A stretch of DNA of 64,000 bases from Candidatus Oscillochloris fontis. GTDB taxonomy: Bacteria > Chloroflexota > Chloroflexia > Chloroflexales > Chloroflexaceae. The notes below the pieces were generated by a model. The model ran no database searches and was not told the DNA's origin. It saw only the letters and a program-made list of their open reading frames with translations. This document shows positions 22,774 through 31,897 of the stretch, piece by piece; the stretch's first letter is position 1; each line of letters opens with the position of its first letter. A program made the translations under genes and the position numbers. The stretch covers positions 1 through 64,000 of the forward strand of contig NZ_RYFD01000012.1 in assembly GCF_004138135.1 (NCBI RefSeq). Reading direction: 5' to 3'.

Positions 22774-24027
22774 GTGAATGTCGCAGAATTGGAGTCCAAG
22801 ACTCTCAGCGACCTGCGCGAGATGGCCCGCAAACTTGATATTACTGGCTTTAGCGGGCTCAAAAAGCAGGATCTCATCTACAAGCTGCTTCAGGCACAAT
22901 CCGAAGAGCAGGGCAACACCTTCAGTGATGGCATTCTCGATATCGTCTCGGATGGATTCGGCTTCTTGCGCGGCGACCGCATGCTGCCCGGTTCGGACGA
23001 TGTTTATGTCTCCCAATCACAGATCCGCCGCTTTGGTTTGCGTACCGGCGACCGCATCTGGGGCCAGATTCGCCCTCCCAAGGAGAGCGAGCGCTTCTAT
23101 TCACTCTTGCGGGTCGAGATGATCAATGGGGTTGACCCCGAAACTGCCCGCAAACGCCCCTCCTTCGATCAACTCACGCCCATCTTCCCAAATGAGCAAA
23201 TGAAGCTCGAAACCGAACCCAATCTGCTGCATACGCGATTGGTTGACCTGATCGCCCCGATTGGGCGCGGCCAGCGCGGTTTGATTGTCTCGCCACCCAA
23301 AGCGGGCAAGACGATGCTACTCAAGGCGATTGCCAATGGCCTGACCTCCAACTATCAGGACATTCATCTCATGGTGCTCCTGATCGGTGAGCGGCCTGAG
23401 GAAGTGACCGATATGCGCCGTAGTGTCAAGGGTGATGTCATCTCCTCGACCTTTGATGAGCCAGTAGAGGATCACACCAAGGTTGCCGAGATGACCCTCG
23501 ACCGCGCCAAGCGCCTGGTTGAAGGCGGGCAGGACGTGGTCATCCTGATGGACTCGATCACCCGTCTGGCGCGCGCCTACAACCTGGACATGCCACCGAG
23601 CGGGCGCACCCTCTCCGGCGGTATTGATCCGGTTGCGCTCTACCCACCCAAGCGTTTCTTTGGTGCGGCGCGTAATATTGAGGGCGGTGGCTCGCTGACG
23701 ATCATCGCCACATGTCTGGTAGATACCGGTTCGCGTATGGACGACGTGATCTATGAGGAGTTTAAGGGCACCGGCAATATGGAGTTGCACCTGGATCGTA
23801 AACTGGCCGAGAAGCGCATCTTCCCGGCCCTCGACATCCAGCGCAGCAGCACCCGCCGCGAAGAGTTGCTGCTTAGCCCCGATGCACTGCGTCAGGTCTG
23901 GACCTTGCGGCGTATGGTGAGTATGCTCGGTGATAACGAAGGCACCGAACTGATGCTCACCCGGATGGCCAAAACCAAGACCAATATTGATTTCTTGGCT
24001 ACCCTCAGTAAGGGCAGCCAAGGGTAG
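22774..24027 (+). CDS. rho: Transcription termination factor Rho
   Basis: A 417-residue hexameric RNA-dependent ATPase and helicase that ends transcription. The Rho N-terminal SAP-like domain (residues 1-45, [21 protein letters not shown] split here) precedes the cold-shock-like RNA-binding domain ([20 protein letters not shown], then [15 protein letters not shown]). The ATPase has Walker A SPPKAGKT at 173-180, Walker [14 protein letters not shown], and the Q/R loops near [20 protein letters not shown]. Length is typical. The start is GTG at 22774, 9 nt after AAGGAG. A hairpin repeat follows the stop. Confidence 0.97.
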   Translation: MNVAELESKTLSDLREMARKLDITGFSGLKKQDLIYKLLQAQSEEQGNTFSDGILDIVSDGFGFLRGDRMLPGSDDVYVSQSQIRRFGLRTGDRIWGQIRPPKESERFYSLLRVEMINGVDPETARKRPSFDQLTPIFPNEQMKLETEPNLLHTRLVDLIAPIGRGQRGLIVSPPKAGKTMLLKAIANGLTSNYQDIHLMVLLIGERPEEVTDMRRSVKGDVISSTFDEPVEDHTKVAEMTLDRAKRLVEGGQDVVILMDSITRLARAYNLDMPPSGRTLSGGIDPVALYPPKRFFGAARNIEGGGSLTIIATCLVDTGSRMDDVIYEEFKGTGNMELHLDRKLAEKRIFPALDIQRSSTRREELLLSPDALRQVWTLRRMVSMLGDNEGTELMLTRMAKTKTNIDFLATLSKGSQG

Positions 24028-24117
24028 GTGGTTGGTGTTGTGTGGCGGCTTCGCCGCCACACAACACCAACAATGAATGATCGTTGGGGGCGGCTTCGCC
24101 GCCCCCAGACCCACACC
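24028..24117. repeat. Two-hairpin palindromic repeat, copy 4
   Basis: GTTGGTGTTGTGTGGCGGC (24031-24049) pairs with 24053-24071 around TTC; GGGGGCGGC/GCCGCCCCC follows at 24086-24106, then CCCACACC. The T-to-G change in the first stem is matched by A-to-C in the other arm. Confidence 0.8.
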
Positions 24118-24120
24118 AGC

Positions 24121-24161
24121 AAACGGCCACGTAGCACTATTTGGATGCTACGTGGCCGTTT
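24121..24161. terminator. Hairpin between rho and the AIM24-like gene
   Basis: AAACGGCCACGTAGCA (24121-24136) pairs perfectly with TGCTACGTGGCCGTTT (24146-24161). It ends in a short T-run and probably terminates the rho transcript. Confidence 0.65.
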
Positions 24162-24260
24162 GGCTGCAAAACGGAAACAAAAATTGCCCAAACGACGTAC
24201 AATGCAACAGTGATATGCAAGTGATGCGCCATTGGGCGCATTGGAGAGGAGACATCTCTC

Positions 24261-25205
24261 ATGCGATGCAACAATTGTGACGCCGAGCTCGCCCCGAATG
24301 CCCGTTTCTGCACCACCTGTGGCACGCCCGTAACCACCACATCCGCCCCAATGGCACCTAGTGGCGGTAGCGAGTCACAGACAATGGCCGATGTCTATGA
24401 TAACCACCCCGGTGAACGGATTGATCTGCCCGATCCCGCCATTGTCGGCGCTGGTCAGGGAGCCAGTGGCCTCAAGTACAAGATCATCGGTACCACCATG
24501 CAGGCGGTGGTGATCGAACTGCCCCCCAACCAGACCATCTTCTCCGAGCGCGGTGGCATGAGTTGGATGAGCGCCAACATCAACATGCAGACCAACATGG
24601 AGGGCGGCTTAGGCGGTGCCTTCAAGCGCATGTTCTCCGGCGAGTCGCTCTTTATGGTCAGCTTCACCTCGCAGGGAGGAATGGGGATCATCGGTTTCTC
24701 CGCCGAGTTCCCCGGTAAGATCGTGCCGCTTAACCTGGGCAGCGGCCAGCAGATGATCTGCCAGAAGGACTCGTTCATGTGCGCGGAGCGCAGCGTCACC
24801 CTCGATCTGCACTTCCGGCGTAAGCTGGGGGCGGGTTTCTTTGGTGGCGAAGGCTTCATTATGCAGAAGATCACCGGCCCTGGCTTGGCTTTCGTCGAGC
24901 TTGATGGTGAGATTGTCGAGTATACCCTTGAGGCCAATCAGATGCTTAAGGTGGATACCGGCCACGTCGCGATGTACGAACCAACCGTGCAATTTGATGT
25001 GGAGATGGTACGCGGCTTTAAGAATATCCTCTTTGGTGGCGAGGGGCTCTTCCTGGCGACCCTGCGTGGGCCGGGCCGGGTGTGGCTCCAGACGATGCCC
25101 GCCATGAATCTGGCCAAGAAGATTGCCCAGTATCTGCCTTCTACTGGCAGTAGCAGCAGTGGGAGCGGGCCGAGCATCAACCTGGGCAGCCTGTTTAATG
25201 AGTAG
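24261..25205 (+). CDS. AIM24/TIGR00266-family protein with N-terminal zinc ribbon
   Basis: A 314-residue protein. Cys3, Cys6, Cys17 and Cys20 (CNNC...CTTC) form a zinc ribbon, followed by a flexible linker to about residue 60. The rest matches the TIGR00266/AIM24 beta-rich fold: [40 protein letters not shown] (split), [49 protein letters not shown]. The family's biochemical role is not known; mitochondrial Aim24 affects membrane organisation. The C-terminus is Ser/Gly-rich. ATG at 24261 has a GAGAGGAGA site. Confidence 0.9.
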   Translation: MRCNNCDAELAPNARFCTTCGTPVTTTSAPMAPSGGSESQTMADVYDNHPGERIDLPDPAIVGAGQGASGLKYKIIGTTMQAVVIELPPNQTIFSERGGMSWMSANINMQTNMEGGLGGAFKRMFSGESLFMVSFTSQGGMGIIGFSAEFPGKIVPLNLGSGQQMICQKDSFMCAERSVTLDLHFRRKLGAGFFGGEGFIMQKITGPGLAFVELDGEIVEYTLEANQMLKVDTGHVAMYEPTVQFDVEMVRGFKNILFGGEGLFLATLRGPGRVWLQTMPAMNLAKKIAQYLPSTGSSSSGSGPSINLGSLFNE

Positions 25206-25217
25206 GGTTGTCCTGAC

Positions 25218-25262
25218 GTTCGGTTAAGGAACATGTAGGGGCGCGTCGCGACGCGCCCCTAC
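25218..25262. repeat. 28-bp palindrome with 17-bp flank, copy 1
   Basis: The flank GTTCGGTTAAGGAACAT (25218-25234) is followed by the palindrome GTAGGGGCGCGTCG/CGACGCGCCCCTAC (25235-25262). The same flank and palindrome occur in inverted orientation at 31476-31523. Confidence 0.75.
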
Positions 25263-25300
25263 ACGACACATGCCCGTAGGTAGCACCCCCAACGCAGACA

Positions 25301-25326
25301 GGGCCGAGCAGCATGCTGCTCGGCCC
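25301..25326. terminator. Palindrome between convergent AIM24-like and roadblock genes
   Basis: GGGCCGAGCAGCA (25301-25313) is followed directly by its complement to 25326. Position between convergent genes suggests termination on both strands. Confidence 0.6.
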
Positions 25327-25359
25327 GCATCGGTTGAACCTTTGGAGGATCGCCCTGGA

Positions 25360-25728
25360 TTAGACCAGGTTGATCAGTTCGTTCGCCGTTCGGCGCATAT
25401 CAAGGAAAACAAGACCGAGTTTGGCACGGCTCTGCGCAAGTGCGGTCAGCACTGCCTCTTCACCAATAGCCATTAGAATCACATATCCATCCTCACCACG
25501 AACAAAAACCTGGTCGAGCTGGCCACGCTTAAGCTCATTAGCGATACGCTCACCCAGGGAGAGCATGGCTGCGCTCATGGCCGAGACCCGGTCTTCCTCA
25601 ACATCCGCCGGCAACGCCGAAGCCATGATGAGGCCATCAACACTCACGACGGCTGAAGCTTCGATGTCGGGTGTGTTCATGGACAAGGCCTTCAGATGCC
25701 GCACCATCTCTTCGGTTCTGCTTGCCAT
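25360..25728 (-). CDS. Roadblock/LC7-domain protein
   Basis: A 122-residue single-domain roadblock/LC7 protein. The pattern is ALSMNTPDIEASAVVSVDGLIMAS, a helix with SAMSAAMLSLGERIANEL, then strands VFVRGEDGYVILMAIGEEAVL. Prokaryotic roadblock proteins such as MglB dimerise and act as GTPase-activating or scaffold partners of MglA-like GTPases. No GTPase is adjacent; the nearest is at 33848-34417, in an operon that holds a second roadblock protein. ATG at 25728 follows AAGGAGG. Confidence 0.92.
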   Translation of the reverse strand: MASRTEEMVRHLKALSMNTPDIEASAVVSVDGLIMASALPADVEEDRVSAMSAAMLSLGERIANELKRGQLDQVFVRGEDGYVILMAIGEEAVLTALAQSRAKLGLVFLDMRRTANELINLV

Positions 25729-25969
25729 TCAGATCCTCCTTAGGGGCCGTCAGCAGTTCTGGAGCAGAGGCGAGAACGAACTGGCAGTCGGTGCCAGGAT
25801 AAGGCCGCTGTTAACGGCCATCTGGGCTTATTCTACTACATTTCGGGAGCCTGGGCAACTAGCTTACTCGGTGGTAATCAGCAATGTTGGCCGTACACAG
25901 GCAACGAAGTGTAATGATTAGGGAATGTAGTAGATTATAGCATGTTTGCATTACGAGAATGTAGCCAGT

Positions 25970-27274
25970 TTAGGGCGTCAGATTGAGCCGCTGGCGTAAC
26001 AGATCTTCGGTTTCGCTCACCGCTTGTTCGGGGGTGAGCAGGTGGCGGAGGGTATTGGCCTGCATCTCGGCGAGTACATTCCAGACAATCTCGTTGGCTT
26101 CGCGGCGATTGGGCATGGGTTGGCCCTGTTCAGCCTGGCGGCGAAAGATGATGGCAGCTTCGCGCAGATAGGGGCTGAGATCGGGTTGTTGTTCCAGATC
26201 GAGCAGCCTACTGGTCGGCTGACAGCCAGCTTGCAGCAGGATGCCCTGGGCTTCAGCGCCGAGGAGATAGCGGATGAAGTCGCTCGTCATCTGGCGCTCG
26301 GTGCTGCTACTGCGGGCGTTGAGTACCATCAGATCAGTCTGGACATAGGGTTGTACGGGTGGTGCGTCTTCACCGAGTTGAGGCAACATGGCTACCCCCA
26401 AGTGTTCCTGCCAGAGATCATGGTAGGTACTGAGCGCATACGACCAATCAAAAGTCATGATGACTTCGCGGCGCATGATCGCATTCTCAACCGCGATGCC
26501 ATCGGTACTGGCGAGTATCTGGGGATCACTGTGCAAGCTCTCGACCCAAGCCAACCATGCTTCGGCCCCAGCACGCCCGGTAGTTCCAATAACCACGTTG
26601 TTTTGGGTATCGAAGATGCGCCCATCAAAGGCGTAGAGGTAGCCAATCGTCCGATCCAAACTCAGATTGAACGCCAAGCCCCAGGTGGATGGGTCACTCT
26701 GGGTATCGGTGAGACCACGCGCCACACGCAGGAGCGTGGGAAGGTCGGCGGGTGGAGTGGCAGCAAAGTTGGCTTGGTTGTAGTAGAGTGCGAGCGTATC
26801 GAAGGTGATCGGGATGCCATAGATCTGCGCGGGCGTGGTCTGTAGCTGCCCAGTAGCGAGCGTGGTGGGCAAAAGTTGGCCCAACTCAGTGGTGGTGAAG
26901 TACCCGTCGAGCGGTAGGATGGTACCAGTCTCGACGAGCGTACCCAGGGTATGGCTCTTGATGAGCGTCATATGGGGGCCGCCGCCCTCACTGACCGCCA
27001 GCGCCAGATCACTGCTGATCGTCGCCACCGAATGACTCTGGACGATAATCTGGACGTTAGACTGGCTTCGGTTATAGCGATCAACCAACCCAGCCAGCAC
27101 ACGATCCTGCGGATCTGGCCAGGCATGCCAGAGAATCAGAACGGTACGCGCTGGGAGGGGCTGAGCCGTGGCCGCAGACGGGATCGATTCCGCTGAGAGG
27201 GGCTGACAGGCCACCAAGCAACAGAGAAGAAGTCCAGTGACCAAGAAACGCCCCATGTGCTGCCATGCGGTCAC
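25970..27274 (-). CDS. ABC transporter solute-binding lipoprotein (family 1, sugar type)
   Basis: A 434-residue extracellular solute-binding protein of the UgpB/MalE class. The GTG at 27274 (GAGG site nearby) gives a short n-region, hydrophobic core (FLVTGLLLCCLVAC) and a lipobox Cys. The mature part has typical blocks: ILWHAWPDP near the start, IIVQSHSV, ITFDTLALYYNQANF, AENAIMRREVIMTFDWSYAL-type hinge region, and C-terminal MPNRREANEIVWNVLAEMQANT (split here). It would capture a carbohydrate or polyol phosphate outside the membrane. No permease or ATPase gene is adjacent, so it is an orphan component. A more upstream start was rejected because it would bury the signal sequence. Confidence 0.88.
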   Translation of the reverse strand: MTAWQHMGRFLVTGLLLCCLVACQPLSAESIPSAATAQPLPARTVLILWHAWPDPQDRVLAGLVDRYNRSQSNVQIIVQSHSVATISSDLALAVSEGGGPHMTLIKSHTLGTLVETGTILPLDGYFTTTELGQLLPTTLATGQLQTTPAQIYGIPITFDTLALYYNQANFAATPPADLPTLLRVARGLTDTQSDPSTWGLAFNLSLDRTIGYLYAFDGRIFDTQNNVVIGTTGRAGAEAWLAWVESLHSDPQILASTDGIAVENAIMRREVIMTFDWSYALSTYHDLWQEHLGVAMLPQLGEDAPPVQPYVQTDLMVLNARSSSTERQMTSDFIRYLLGAEAQGILLQAGCQPTSRLLDLEQQPDLSPYLREAAIIFRRQAEQGQPMPNRREANEIVWNVLAEMQANTLRHLLTPEQAVSETEDLLRQRLNLTP

Positions 27275-27307
27275 GGTTGCCTCGCTTTCCACGCAGAGAA
27301 CGGAGAG

Positions 27308-27337
27308 AGTATAGCATGGCGCATGGTGAGGGTGCAA
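27308..27337 (-). promoter_or_regulatory. Sigma-A promoter of the solute-binding protein gene
   Basis: TTGCAC (27332-27337), 18-nt spacer and TATACT (27308-27313) with an extended TGC before the -10 box, minus strand. It lies 20-60 bp from the start of the divergent CHAT gene. Confidence 0.6.
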
Positions 27338-27368
27338 AATAGGGTAGGATAGAGCCGAGGAGGTGCCG

Positions 27369-30300
27369 ATGCAGCCAATAGATGATCTGCTGATACGAGT
27401 GAGCCGACGAACCACGGGGACGAGCTACACCTATGCGGTTGAGCTGTGGCTAAGTGGTGGGCGGCGGGTGCATGCCGAGGAGGATCGCCAACTCCAGGAT
27501 GCGGGCATTTCAGTGGTGGAGTTAGGTGAAGACCTTGCCAATTACGGGTTGGATCTCTTCAACTGGCTCTTAAGTGGGCGTTTGGCGGTCGCGTTTCAGC
27601 AAGCATGGGCCTCGGCGGTCTCGCGGGATCGGATCTTGCGCGTGCGCCTAGCGCTCGACCCGCATGCGCCCGAACTGCACGCCATCCCCTGGGAGTTGCT
27701 CCACTTTGATGATAGTGGCGGTATGGCCCCTCCGCGCCCGCTCGCAACTGATGGCCGCATCGCCTTCTCGCGCTATATTGAGAGTGATGCCTTCGATGAG
27801 GCGCGTCTGGTGGATCAGCGGCCCATCCGCCTGCTGTTGGTCATTGCTGATCCGAGTGATCTGGCTGAGCGCTGGAACCTGGCTCCGGTGGGCCGCGAAA
27901 GCGAAGCACGCGATATGCGAACCCGCTTTAGCGCCCTGATCAGTTCGGGCCAGTTCGCCTACGATATCTTGCCCGTAGCATCACCTGAGGCATTGCATCA
28001 AGCTATCGCTCAGGGTGGCCTGGTACACGAAGAAGTCCGTGGCTATGATGTTATTCTGTTTATGGGCCACGGAGTTTATACCGAGAAGTATGGGACTCGG
28101 CTGCTTCTCGAACATGGCGAAACTGGCAAAGGCGAACTCTACCCCAGCGAAGAGTTGGTGGGACTTATGCAGCAACTCCCCCAGCCGCGCCGCCCCAGGC
28201 TGATCGTTCTGATCTCCTGTAGTACGGCCCAGACCTCCCCGCACCGCTCCATGAATAGTCTCGCGGCACAATTGGTGATCAGTGGGGGGGTGCCGTCTGT
28301 CTTAGCCATGCAGCGGATCATCGAGATCAGCCTCGCCCGGCGCTTCACCTACCACCTGAGCGATCATCTGCTGCGCGAGGGCATCATTGATGTCGCGGTC
28401 AATACGGCCCGCAGGCGGGTCTATGCGACCGATGATCTGGGCTGGAGTATCCCCACGCTCTACATGCGCTCAGCCGATGGCCGCCTCTTTGCCCCCAACG
28501 TACAGTTGGAGTATGTGGCCAACATTCTGGCCAACCCCGACTATCTGCGCTGGAGTGGGCCGGAGTTTATCGAAGCCGGGGTCTTGGTGGCCGCGCCCGG
28601 TCAGAGTTGGCATCTACTCCGAAGCCGCCCGGAGGATGCGCCAACCAGTGTGAGTGTGCTCGAAACGCTGCACCGCCTGCTCACCCAGCCGACGCCCAAA
28701 CCACGCCCGCACAAGGTGTTGGTGAGCCAGAGCAACCTGATCGCGGTGATTGGCCCGCCCCACTCCGGGCAGACGACGATTCTGCAACGCATCGCCTATG
28801 ATCTGGCCGTTCAGGTAACACATAACCCACAGGACCCACCGGGGATGATGATCTCGCTCAGTGGCTACGAGAGCCAGCGTGGAGCGGGGCGTTTAGAGCG
28901 CCAGATCATCGAGCAGGCCAGTATTGCCAACCCCGCACTGGGCAATGCGATCTGTGATCTCTTCCGCCCATACCAACCCAGCGCTCAGCGCCCGCGCTAC
29001 ATCTTCTTGCTGGATAATCTGGATAGCCTGCCGGCCCAAGTACGGCTCGATCTGGCCCACGAACTGGCGGCGATGAGTAGCCGCTTGGTTGATCAGAAGT
29101 TCGTGATTACCGCCACCCAAGAGAACTTCCCGACCCAGATCCTCCATCAAGCACATGTGTTGGTGCTCCAACCCCTCAGCGAACAACAGATCCTACGTTA
29201 TGTCCGCCAACGTGAAGAACGCGGCGGCTATAAGATCTTTTGTCAGATCCGCGACAATCGGCTGCTCGCATTGGCCAGCGATCCTAGCCTGTTAGCCATG
29301 ATCTATGCACGGGTGGCGGGCAACCCACAGGCACAACTCACCCGCAACCAAGTGGTGCAGGAGTATCTGGATCAGGCGTTGAGTCTGCTCACCCCGCGCT
29401 ACAGCACCGGTGATGTGGCGCGCGTCAGCCTGGGGGCCTTGGCCTGGTATAGTCGCTGGAACCACCTCGATCAGATTCCGCTGCATGACATGTTCCGTAT
29501 TCTGGCGGAAACGCGCCGCGAGCGCGACTACAGCCTCGAAGATCTCTACCAAGCCCTGTGTGAAGCGCGGGTGCTGGTAAGCATTGGCCACAGCGCCACT
29601 CGCTTTGTCAACCCGGCGCTGCACGCCTACTGTGCGGCGGTGGCGCTGGCGGTGCGCCCAGATATGGACGAGCGGGTGAGTGACATCATCAGCCTGTGTA
29701 GCAACCCCCGGCGGCAGGTTTGGTGGGAGGATGTGTTGTGTGCCTTGGCCGGTCTGCTCAGCGATCCAGAGCCGCTCTTCGCCCACCTTGCGGCGGCGAT
29801 CCGGGCGGGGAGTTACACCCACGCCCTACTCGCGGCGCGTTGCCTGGAGGCGTTGCCTCCCGAACAGGATGCCCGCTTAGCAGTAGCGTTGCGTGAGGAG
29901 TTACTGGATGCGTGCGTCTTACGCCTCCGCGCCGACCGCGAGCCGGTTGCCGAGCGCCGCGAGCAGATGGCCACCGCGCTGGGGCGACTAAGTCACCCCC
30001 AGGTGCGCCACGAACTGCGGCGCATTCTGGTCGAACGGGTGCGTGAGACGAGTAGTGGCCCGCGCTATGAATATACCAATGTCCGGATTGCCGCCGCCCG
30101 CGCCCTGCGCAATATCTACCTGCCCGGCAATGTTGATCTGCACCAACAGACCCAGATGCTCAGCGCAGACGATCTGCTGATGACTCGCGGCTACCACGAT
30201 ATGGTCTCGTTAGCGGAACCACCGAGTGAACAGCCCGATGCCAACTTTTCGATCAGTAATCTGCGCAACGACCGCATGTTGGTGCGCTTGATGGAGATCT

Positions 30301-31058
30301 GGGAGCAGGGGCCAGCGGGTCGCCGCGAATTCCAACATATTCTGCGCTACTCGCCGCACCCGCCGGAGCGCGCACTGGCCGCCTTTGCCCTCGGCGACAT
30401 GATTGACAGTGATCAGCGCAAGTTGCTCGATGTCCGCCAACTGCTGCGTATCATCCTCAGCCCCAGCGACCACGCCGCTATGCAGATTAGTGATGACTGG
30501 GAGGATACGATGTGGGCAGCGGCGGATGCGCTGACTCTCTTCGAGCCAACGTTGGTCGAGCCGCTGTTGACCATTCTGGTGCGGCGTGAACGCGATCTGC
30601 CCAACAGCGCGGCACAACAACTGGCCTACCTGGCGGGGCGCGTGCGTGCGGCCAACCCGACGGTGATCCGCTGGTTGATGCGGCTGTTGATCACCAACCC
30701 CAGCCAGACGATCAAGAGCAAGGCGTTACAGAGCCTCGCCTGGATGGGGATGGGGATTGAGAAGGAGCGCCTCGAACTGCGCGATGGCCGCCCTGGCCCG
30801 ACGCTAAAGCAGGTGATCCAGGACATTGCCGCTGGGCGCGAGTTGCGCCGCTTCCAACTCGGTACGTTCAGTGTCAATGGGCGCACCAGCGACCGCGAGG
30901 GGGTGCCGGTCTACCTGCGGCGCAAGGCCATCGAAGCCCTCGCCTGGATCGGGGATGCCGAGACGCTGGATGATCTGGCGAGTCATGTGAATACGTGGCC
31001 GCTCGAACTGCGTGAGCCGTGGTATCAGGCGGCAGCGACAATCCGCGAGCGAGGGTAG
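27369..31058 (+). CDS. CHAT protease - P-loop NTPase - HEAT-repeat protein
   Basis: A 1229-residue multidomain protein. Residues 90-375 form a CHAT domain (caspase-like peptidase) with an IPWELL motif, catalytic His234 in LFMGHGVY and Cys284 in LISCSTAQ. A STAND/NACHT-like NTPase follows: Walker A at about 462-470 reads GPPHSGQTT, where the invariant Lys is Gln468, and Walker B is YIFLLDNLD (about 544-552). From roughly residue 780 to the end are Leu/Ala-rich helical pairs typical of HEAT repeats. Such architecture belongs to bacterial NLR-like signalling proteins, several of which act in phage defence. ATG at 27369 has a GAGGAGG site 5 nt upstream. An XRE regulator follows. The trigger and substrate are unknown. 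Confidence 0.85.
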   Translation: MQPIDDLLIRVSRRTTGTSYTYAVELWLSGGRRVHAEEDRQLQDAGISVVELGEDLANYGLDLFNWLLSGRLAVAFQQAWASAVSRDRILRVRLALDPHAPELHAIPWELLHFDDSGGMAPPRPLATDGRIAFSRYIESDAFDEARLVDQRPIRLLLVIADPSDLAERWNLAPVGRESEARDMRTRFSALISSGQFAYDILPVASPEALHQAIAQGGLVHEEVRGYDVILFMGHGVYTEKYGTRLLLEHGETGKGELYPSEELVGLMQQLPQPRRPRLIVLISCSTAQTSPHRSMNSLAAQLVISGGVPSVLAMQRIIEISLARRFTYHLSDHLLREGIIDVAVNTARRRVYATDDLGWSIPTLYMRSADGRLFAPNVQLEYVANILANPDYLRWSGPEFIEAGVLVAAPGQSWHLLRSRPEDAPTSVSVLETLHRLLTQPTPKPRPHKVLVSQSNLIAVIGPPHSGQTTILQRIAYDLAVQVTHNPQDPPGMMISLSGYESQRGAGRLERQIIEQASIANPALGNAICDLFRPYQPSAQRPRYIFLLDNLDSLPAQVRLDLAHELAAMSSRLVDQKFVITATQENFPTQILHQAHVLVLQPLSEQQILRYVRQREERGGYKIFCQIRDNRLLALASDPSLLAMIYARVAGNPQAQLTRNQVVQEYLDQALSLLTPRYSTGDVARVSLGALAWYSRWNHLDQIPLHDMFRILAETRRERDYSLEDLYQALCEARVLVSIGHSATRFVNPALHAYCAAVALAVRPDMDERVSDIISLCSNPRRQVWWEDVLCALAGLLSDPEPLFAHLAAAIRAGSYTHALLAARCLEALPPEQDARLAVALREELLDACVLRLRADREPVAERREQMATALGRLSHPQVRHELRRILVERVRETSSGPRYEYTNVRIAAARALRNIYLPGNVDLHQQTQMLSADDLLMTRGYHDMVSLAEPPSEQPDANFSISNLRNDRMLVRLMEIWEQGPAGRREFQHILRYSPHPPERALAAFALGDMIDSDQRKLLDVRQLLRIILSPSDHAAMQISDDWEDTMWAAADALTLFEPTLVEPLLTILVRRERDLPNSAAQQLAYLAGRVRAANPTVIRWLMRLLITNPSQTIKSKALQSLAWMGMGIEKERLELRDGRPGPTLKQVIQDIAAGRELRRFQLGTFSVNGRTSDREGVPVYLRRKAIEALAWIGDAETLDDLASHVNTWPLELREPWYQAAATIRERG

Positions 31059-31135
31059 GGAGAGCCGCAAAGGACGCCGAGAATCCAAGGAAATGGAAGT
31101 GGCATCAGCGTGCATAGTATCCGCTTGGAGCGACT

Positions 31136-31441
31136 ATGCCCAAGCGGATGCACGATCTTCCAGAGGAATACCTCACCCACCAGCACACCCTGGCGCGTGC
31201 CATTGGTGCGCGCATACGTCTACGTCGGAAAGCCCTCGATCTGACCCAAGAGTACCTTCGGGCACGTATGGAACTTGCGCATGTCTATATCAGCCGAACC
31301 CACTATAGCCGGATTGAGAATGGTGATGCGCTACCCAATGCAGATGTTTTGGTAGCATTGCACAACATTCTGGGGGTTAGTTTTGATTGGCTCCTCTTAG
31401 GGATCGGGAATGATGAGCAGGATTCCCCGAAACGAGCATAG
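31136..31441 (+). CDS. XRE-family helix-turn-helix protein
   Basis: A 101-residue regulator with a Cro/C1-type helix-turn-helix: GARIRLRRKALDLTQEYLRARM, then HYSRIENGDALPNADVLVALHNILGVSFDWLLLG (both shown as parts of one domain; ISRTHYSRIENGDALP is the recognition core). The ATG at 31136 has a GGAG site 5 nt upstream. It follows the CHAT-NTPase gene by 77 nt in the same direction and could autoregulate that unit. It has an extra loop (MELAHVY) in the turn compared with short XRE proteins. Confidence 0.88.
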   Translation: MPKRMHDLPEEYLTHQHTLARAIGARIRLRRKALDLTQEYLRARMELAHVYISRTHYSRIENGDALPNADVLVALHNILGVSFDWLLLGIGNDEQDSPKRA

Positions 31442-31475
31442 AGGCAGGATACTGCGTAGCCGCAGAGGACGGGAT

Positions 31476-31523
31476 GTAGGGGCGCGTCGCGACGCGCCCC
31501 TACGCGATGTTCCTTAACCGAAC
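31476..31523. repeat. 28-bp palindrome with 17-bp flank, copy 2 (inverted)
   Basis: The palindrome at 31476-31503 equals that at 25235-25262, and ATGTTCCTTAACCGAAC (31507-31523) is the reverse complement of the flank of copy 1. A mobile or recombining repeat is implied. Confidence 0.75.
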
Positions 31524-31576
31524 ACCTATGGGGCGCTATCCTCTCTGCGTTCTTTGCGGCAAAAGAATGAGATGCT

Positions 31577-31704
31577 GTAACTGTTCACACTTCTCCTAGC
31601 ATCCAGGTTTTGACGCAAAGACGCAAAGCCTTCAACAAAACCTTTGCGTCTTTGCACCTTTGCGTCAATCAGAAGCTTCCTTTACCCCAAGTGTGAACAG
31701 TTAC
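31577..31704. repeat. MITE-like element, copy 2 (intact)
   Basis: A 128-bp element bounded by perfect 16-bp terminal inverted repeats, GTAACTGTTCACACTT and AAGTGTGAACAGTTAC, with an internal palindrome built on TTTTGACGCAAAGACGC. It has no coding capacity. It stops 14 bp before the permease promoter. No obvious target duplication was seen. Confidence 0.85.
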
Positions 31705-31718
31705 GGGCTGATCCCCTA

Positions 31719-31747
31719 TTGACGTCATCCCTCCTAAGTGCTATGAT
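31719..31747 (+). promoter_or_regulatory. Sigma-A promoter of the KimA-like gene
   Basis: TTGACG (31719-31724), 17-nt spacer and TATGAT (31742-31747). Transcription would start near 31754. Confidence 0.7.
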
Positions 31748-31753
31748 CAGCGC

Positions 31754-31858
31754 CGCGCATTGGACACCGGGCATCACCCCCCCCGGTACAACACTCAACT
31801 TCGATGATGAATACGACAGCCGACCTCCGCCGGACTGCCGCCAGTTCGGTGGTTTTTT
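31754..31858 (+). promoter_or_regulatory. Attenuator-like leader with intrinsic terminator before the KimA-like gene
   Basis: A leader of about 75 nt precedes a strong terminator: CCGCCGGACTG (31827-31837) pairs in all 11 positions (two G-T) with CAGTTCGGTGG (31842-31852), followed by six Ts (31853-31858). The coding region starts 40 nt later, so most transcripts would stop unless the stem is prevented. An upstream stem CCGGG/CCCGG (near 31769-31791) could be part of a sensor. The conserved core of the c-di-AMP (ydaO) riboswitch was not found; the leader class is unknown. Confidence 0.6.
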
Positions 31859-31897
31859 GTTGTCGTCTTTATTGATTCTCGAACCTTCCGAGTTGGG

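Noticed and set aside
31012-31308. 98-codon plus-strand frame overlapping the CHAT and XRE genes
   Set aside because: It overlaps both supported genes in another frame and has no recognisable feature.
31754-31858. c-di-AMP (ydaO) riboswitch before the KimA-like gene
   Set aside because: The gene family made this likely, but the conserved core sequence blocks are not visible. Only an unclassified attenuator-like leader is claimed.
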